A stretch of 8,689 nt of DNA from a bacterium (GTDB lineage: Bacteria > Patescibacteriota > Minisyncoccia > Minisyncoccales > UBA10102): assembly GCA_030698465.1 (NCBI GenBank), contig JAUYJZ010000031.1:1-8689 (forward strand), given 5' to 3'. The notes under the pieces were generated by a model. It searched no databases and was not told where the DNA came from. It was given only the letters and a program-made list of their open reading frames with translations. The translations under genes and the position numbers were made by a program. Below are positions 5,576 through 8,689 of the stretch, one piece after another (within the stretch, counting starts at the first letter, position 1; each line of letters opens with the position of its first letter).

Positions 5576-5622
5576 TATTTTTTCTTTAACAGAAAGAGAG
5601 CTGAAAAGTCTCTCTTTTTGTT
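5479..5622 (+). ncRNA. Candidate short transcript (small RNA or mini-mRNA)
   Basis: About 145 bases bounded by a good promoter (5445-5472) and a terminator (5588-5622), too short for an ordinary gene. Its 5' end can fold: AGTAT (5481-5485) pairs with ATACT (5519-5523), and inside this GGGG (5490-5493) pairs with CCCC (5505-5508). A purine-rich stretch follows (about 5530-5575). I do not recognise a known RNA family. It could be a small RNA, or a mini-mRNA for the lysine-rich ORF described separately. Boundaries are predicted. Confidence 0.35.
5588..5622 (+). terminator. Intrinsic terminator upstream of mnmA
   Basis: Arms AACAGAAAGAGAG (5588-5600) and CTCTCTTTTTGTT (5610-5622) pair over 13 positions with one G-U, around a nine-base loop. 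The T-run TTTTTGTTTG (5615-5624) overlaps the 3' arm. The stem is A-U rich, so it is weaker than a classical GC stem, but the arm match is nearly perfect. It would end transcripts from upstream three bases before the mnmA -35 box. Confidence 0.65.
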
Positions 5623-5626
5623 TGTC

Positions 5627-5655
5627 GTGACAATAGAAAGATTTTGTGGCATAAT
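5627..5655 (+). promoter_or_regulatory. Promoter of mnmA with extended -10
   Basis: The -35 box GTGACA (5627-5632, five of six) is followed by exactly 17 bases and then CATAAT (5650-5655, five of six), preceded by the TGn extension (TGG at 5647-5649). The predicted start of transcription is around 5662, within two bases of the mnmA ATG at 5664, so the mRNA should be leaderless or nearly so. It lies directly after a terminator. This is the best promoter in the window by overall match. Confidence 0.72.
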
Positions 5656-5663
5656 GCAGCACG

Positions 5664-6722
5664 ATGAATCACAAAAAGAAAAAGGTGTTTGTTGCAATAT
5701 CTGGTGGGGTGGATAGTTCGGTAGCAGCGGCCTTGTTGAAGAAGGCCGGTTTTAATGTTGTTGGAATATACATGAAGTGTTGGACAGAAGGATTGGCTTG
5801 TACGACCAAGGAAGATGAACGGTCAGCAAGGTTGGCTGCTCTACATCTTGGAATTCCTTTTTATGTCTGGAACTTTATTGATCAATACAAGCAAAGAGTG
5901 GTGGAGTATATGCTCAATGGGTATGAAGCTGGGGTTACTCCCAATCCTGACATTATGTGCAACCGAGAAATTAAGTTTGGGCTATTTTTTAAAAAAGCAC
6001 TTGAGCTAGGAGCAGACTATGTTGCAACCGGCCACTATGCGAGAGTAAAGAAAAAGAATGCGGGGTACGCATTGCTGAAAGGGAAAGATCCTGAAAAGGA
6101 TCAGTCATACTTTTTGGCCATGATAAATCCTCAGGCATTAGAAAAGACTTTGTTTCCTATTGGGGAATATACCAAGACCCAAATACGCTCCTATGCCGCA
6201 AAGATTGGGCTTCCCAATGCAAAAAGAAAGGATAGCCAAGGCATTTGCTTTGTGGGCAAAGTGGAGATTGGAGATTTTCTGCGACTTCATATTCCGCAAA
6301 AGACAGGTGCTATTGTAAATACTGAAGGTGAGGTGCTGGGGGAGCACGACGGAGCATACTATTACACCGTGGGGCAGAGACAAGGATTAAAGCTCGCAGG
6401 AGGTCCCTACTATGTTGTTCAGAAGGATACTGCAACCAATACGGTGCAGGTGACAAAGCAGGAGCAGGATATTATGACATCCAAACTCTTGGTTAAGAAT
6501 GTAAATTGGTTTTCGCCTTTCAGAGAAAAAACCGGCCCCGTTTCAGCAAAGTTTCGCTATCGACAAGAGGATGTTGCAGCAACACTTAAAGAGCTTGCTG
6601 ACGGTTCAATCCGAGTCATTCTAGAGGTTGCTCAGCGAGCAATAACTCCCGGGCAGTTTGCCGTGTTCTATCAAGGGGAAGAACTTTTAGGAGGTGGAGT
6701 TATCTCATCTGAAATGATATAG
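5664..6722 (+). CDS. mnmA: tRNA-specific 2-thiouridylase MnmA
   Basis: 352 residues, near the usual 350-370. It adds sulfur to C2 of the wobble uridine U34 in tRNA-Glu, -Gln and -Lys, using ATP and sulfur from a relay protein. The N-terminal PP-loop ATPase domain (about 1-210) carries SGGVDSS at 13-19 and the tRNA-contacting GHYAR (123-127). The catalytic cysteines are Cys99 (TPNPDIMCNREIKFG) and Cys195 (KDSQGICFVG). The central domain covers about 215-275 (YYYTVGQRQGL) and the C-terminal beta-barrel about 280-352 (AKFRYRQ; QRAITPGQFAVFY; GGGVI). No Shine-Dalgarno precedes the ATG, while a strong extended -10 promoter ends eight bases upstream, so leaderless initiation is likely. It heads a probable unit with alaS. 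The sulfur donors (IscS, Tus proteins) are not in the window. Confidence 0.96.
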   Translation: MNHKKKKVFVAISGGVDSSVAAALLKKAGFNVVGIYMKCWTEGLACTTKEDERSARLAALHLGIPFYVWNFIDQYKQRVVEYMLNGYEAGVTPNPDIMCNREIKFGLFFKKALELGADYVATGHYARVKKKNAGYALLKGKDPEKDQSYFLAMINPQALEKTLFPIGEYTKTQIRSYAAKIGLPNAKRKDSQGICFVGKVEIGDFLRLHIPQKTGAIVNTEGEVLGEHDGAYYYTVGQRQGLKLAGGPYYVVQKDTATNTVQVTKQEQDIMTSKLLVKNVNWFSPFREKTGPVSAKFRYRQEDVAATLKELADGSIRVILEVAQRAITPGQFAVFYQGEELLGGGVISSEMI

Positions 6723-6723
6723 T
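6715..6723 (+). promoter_or_regulatory. Extended -10 element before alaS
   Basis: TGaTATAGT overlaps the mnmA stop codon. It combines a TGn extension with a five-of-six match to TATAAT. It ends seven bases before the alaS ATG at 6731, placing the predicted transcription start at about 6730 (leaderless). The -35 region is weak (TGGAGT at 6695-6700). alaS may therefore have its own promoter in addition to read-through from mnmA. Confidence 0.5.
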
Positions 6724-6730
6724 TGCCATT

Positions 6731-8545
6731 ATGAGCTCTAACGAAATACGAGAAAAGTATTTAAGCTTTTTTAAGAAAAAGGGGCATAGCATCATTCCCT
6801 CTGCTTCTTTGGTTCCAGAAAACGACCCAACCACCCTGTTTGTGGGTTCTGGCATGCAGCCTTTAATCGCCTATTTGCTGGGGCAAAAGCACCCCATGGG
6901 ATCTCGGCTGGTCAACGCACAAAAGAGTTTCCGCGCAGATGATATTGAAGAGGTGGGGGATAACCGCCATACCACATTTTTTGTGATGCTGGGCAACTGG
7001 TCTCTGGGTGATTACTTTAAAGAAGAGCAGCTTTGCTGGTTTTTTTCGTTTTTAACCGAAGAATTAGGATTGAAACCAGAACGACTATATATCACGGTGT
7101 TTTCGGGGGATGCGAAGAATGGTATCCCCAAAGACGAAGAATCTATCGCCATCTGGAAACGTTTGTTTGCCGAAAAGGGGATTGAGGCCAAAGAAGGCGA
7201 GCGCATCTTTGCATATGGGAACGAGAAAAATTGGTGGAGTAGGGCGGGTGTCCCTTCAAATATGCCCGCAGGCGAGCCGGGAGGCCCGGATTCAGAGGTT
7301 TTCTATGACTTTGGCACTGTCCATGACGCAAGGTATGGGGAAAGCTGTCATCCCAATTGCGATTGCGGCAGGTTTTTGGAAATTGGAAACTCCGTATTCA
7401 TGGAATACCAAAAGCAGGCCGATGGAAGTTTTGCAAAACTCAAGCAGCGCAACGTGGACTTTGGCGGCGGACTGGAACGAATAACAGCTGCTGTAAACGG
7501 CAACCCAGATGTGTTTCAAGGAGACCTTTTATACCCTTTGATTGCCAAGGCAGAAGAGCTTTCCGGCAAGCAATATCAAGACATGGTTCCCTCCTTTCGA
7601 GTGGTGGCTGATCATGTACGAGGGGCGGCTTTCATGATTGCCGACGGGGTGGTTCCTTCCAATACGGAACGGGGATATATTGTCAGGCGTTTGCTGAGGC
7701 GTGCGGTTCGCCATGCTGACGTGGTGGGATTACCAGAAGGCAACCTTGCGTTGCTGACAGACCCTCTCATTGCCTCTTATGAGGGCGCATATCCTGACTT
7801 AATATTCCGACGAGAAGAGATTGTGCGTCACATAAAAGAAGAAGAGGAGAAGTTTCGTTCCACTCTCCAAAAAGGATTAAGGGAGTTTGTAAAACTTTCT
7901 GCTGGAAACATTTCAGGAAAGGAAGCGTTTGATTTGTACCAGACCTATGGATTCCCCTTAGATGTGACTCTGGAACTTGCAAAGGAAAGGGGAGTGAGCG
8001 TTGATATAAAGGTATTTGAGAAAGAATTTGCAAAACACCAAGAGATTTCCCGTACGGCAGCAGCCGGTAGGTTTAAGGGAGGTCTTGCAGACACCTCATA
8101 TGAAACCACCAAGCTGCACACGGCAAACCATTTATTGTTAGCCTCCTTGCGTCAGGTTCTGGGAGAACACGTGCACCAGAGAGGAAGCAACATTACAGCC
8201 GAGCGGATACGCTTGGATTTTTCTCATCTACAGAAAGTAACACCGGAAGAATTGCAGCGGGTGGAGGATTTGGTTAATCTGAAGATTCAGGAGGCCTTGA
8301 ATATGGTAAAGCGAGAAATGCCAAAAGAAGAAGCCGAAAAGCTTGGCGCTGAAATGGAGTTTGGGATAAAGTATGGAGACCGTGTTTCCATATACTTTGC
8401 AGAAAATGAGAAGGGAGATGTGTTTTCAAAAGAGTTTTGTGGAGGACCTCACGTGCAAAATACGACTGAGTTAGGAAAGTTTAAAATTGCAAAAGAAGAG
8501 GCAATTTCCTCAGGAGTGCGAAGAATCCGCGCAGTATTGGAATAA
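6731..8545 (+). CDS. alaS: Alanyl-tRNA synthetase, short form lacking beta-barrel and C-Ala
   Basis: 604 residues, against about 875 for full-length AlaRS. It charges tRNA-Ala and should clear mischarged Ser or Gly. The class II core is at the N-terminus: motif 2 region FFVMLGNWSLGDYFK (83-97) and motif 3 GGGLER (245-250). CHPNCDCGR (206-214) is a cysteine cluster. The tRNA-binding helical domain (about 275-445) has VVADHVRGAAFMIADGVVPS and GYIVRRLLRRAVRHA. The editing site is kept: HTANH (463-467, HxxxH) and CGGPH (570-574, CxxxH, with Pro where Thr is usual). Only about 15 residues separate FKGG (448) from HTANH, so the roughly 90-100-residue beta-barrel subdomain is gone. The protein stops at GVRRIRAVLE, the end of the editing domain, without the coiled coil or C-Ala. 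Short AlaRS forms are known; this reads as an intact one, not a truncation. Confidence 0.95.
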   Translation: MSSNEIREKYLSFFKKKGHSIIPSASLVPENDPTTLFVGSGMQPLIAYLLGQKHPMGSRLVNAQKSFRADDIEEVGDNRHTTFFVMLGNWSLGDYFKEEQLCWFFSFLTEELGLKPERLYITVFSGDAKNGIPKDEESIAIWKRLFAEKGIEAKEGERIFAYGNEKNWWSRAGVPSNMPAGEPGGPDSEVFYDFGTVHDARYGESCHPNCDCGRFLEIGNSVFMEYQKQADGSFAKLKQRNVDFGGGLERITAAVNGNPDVFQGDLLYPLIAKAEELSGKQYQDMVPSFRVVADHVRGAAFMIADGVVPSNTERGYIVRRLLRRAVRHADVVGLPEGNLALLTDPLIASYEGAYPDLIFRREEIVRHIKEEEEKFRSTLQKGLREFVKLSAGNISGKEAFDLYQTYGFPLDVTLELAKERGVSVDIKVFEKEFAKHQEISRTAAAGRFKGGLADTSYETTKLHTANHLLLASLRQVLGEHVHQRGSNITAERIRLDFSHLQKVTPEELQRVEDLVNLKIQEALNMVKREMPKEEAEKLGAEMEFGIKYGDRVSIYFAENEKGDVFSKEFCGGPHVQNTTELGKFKIAKEEAISSGVRRIRAVLE

Positions 8546-8565
8546 ACGGAAAATTGTGCGAAGAT
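8537..8565 (+). promoter_or_regulatory. Possible promoter before the 3'-terminal partial gene
   Basis: TTGGAA (8537-8542, four of six for -35) is followed by 17 bases and GAAGAT (8560-8565), with a TGn extension at 8557-8559. The -10 box is poor (three of six), but it ends six bases before the ATG at 8572, the same geometry as the other predicted leaderless starts. Weak on its own. Confidence 0.3.
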
Positions 8566-8571
8566 AGACCC

Positions 8572-8689
8572 ATGGCGAATTGGAAAATTCAAGATATTGC
8601 TCCTCCCAAAAAGTTTAAAAAACAAGTGGAGGAGCCCTTAAAAGAACCGGAACCTCAAAAACAGGGTAACCGAAAGAAAACCCAACTGC
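8572..8689 (+). CDS. Unrecognised protein, N-terminal fragment (runs off the window)
   Basis: ATG 8572 opens a frame that stays open for 39 codons to the window end. It begins MANWKIQDIAPPKKFKKQ and continues with a glutamate-, proline-, lysine- and glutamine-rich stretch. This is a polar, probably disordered, basic cytosolic segment; such N-termini often precede a membrane anchor in these bacteria, but no hydrophobic segment is reached here. It starts 26 bases after alaS and has no Shine-Dalgarno. I do not recognise a family and give no function. The open frame, strand and position make it a likely real gene. Confidence 0.55.
   Translation, partial: MANWKIQDIAPPKKFKKQVEEPLKEPEPQKQGNRKKTQL

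Noticed and set aside
5484..5630. A 48-residue ORF starting with ATG 5484 after the predicted transcription start
   Set aside because: It would have to be translated through the terminator hairpin and T-run, and its composition is mainly purine-run arginine and lysine codons.
5218..5697. A 159-codon open frame on the minus strand across the intergenic region
   Set aside because: It covers the YkuK gene end, the hairpin, the terminator and the mnmA start in antisense, and its sequence is low-complexity (runs of F and K). No family is recognised and it has no ribosome-binding site.
1..8689. Recoding of TGA as glycine or tryptophan
   Set aside because: rplR, rplO, adk and the PF06695 gene all end at TGA at the expected family length or at an ATGA junction, so the standard bacterial code fits.

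Overview
This window looks like a chromosomal piece of a Candidate Phyla Radiation (Patescibacteria) bacterium, most likely of the Parcubacteria type. The reasons are: the 3' part of the spc ribosomal-protein operon runs uL18-uS5-uL15-SecY with no uL30 (rpmD) gene between rpsE and rplO; adenylate kinase lacks the LID insertion; alanyl-tRNA synthetase is a short form without the C-Ala domain; genes are tightly packed with ATGA overlaps; and TGA is used as an ordinary stop, which argues against the recoded Gracilibacteria and Absconditabacteria. All recognised genes lie on the + strand. The phylum call is inference, not a sequence match.

Layout. Positions 1-3680 are an essential-gene operon: rplR (3' end only), rpsE, rplO, secY, an adk-like kinase and map, joined by gaps of a few bases or by 1-4 base overlaps. 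The infA-rpmJ-rpsM genes that often follow map are absent. The strand continues with a small PF06695-type membrane protein (3693-4151), tpiA (overlapping by ATGA) and a YkuK/DUF458-type RNase H-like protein (4844-5356). A 307-base intergenic stretch (5357-5663) follows. It holds a GC-rich hairpin that also encodes an in-frame echo of the preceding protein's C-terminus, a promoter with a perfect TTGACA box, a structured short transcript or small lysine-rich ORF, an intrinsic terminator, and a promoter for mnmA. Then come mnmA, a 604-residue alaS, and the start of an unrecognised gene that runs off the end.

How the genes fit together. The first block makes ribosomal proteins, the membrane channel SecY, the adenylate kinase and the N-terminal methionine peptidase. 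tpiA is glycolytic. mnmA and alaS serve tRNA thiolation and charging.

The most interesting signals are regulatory or structural rather than a new gene system. Several genes have an extended -10 box ending 6-8 bases before the ATG, which predicts leaderless mRNAs. The segment at 5357-5428 combines a palindrome with the peptide echo. No CRISPR array, tRNA, rRNA, transposase or phage gene was seen, and I found no clear new defence or biosynthetic system.
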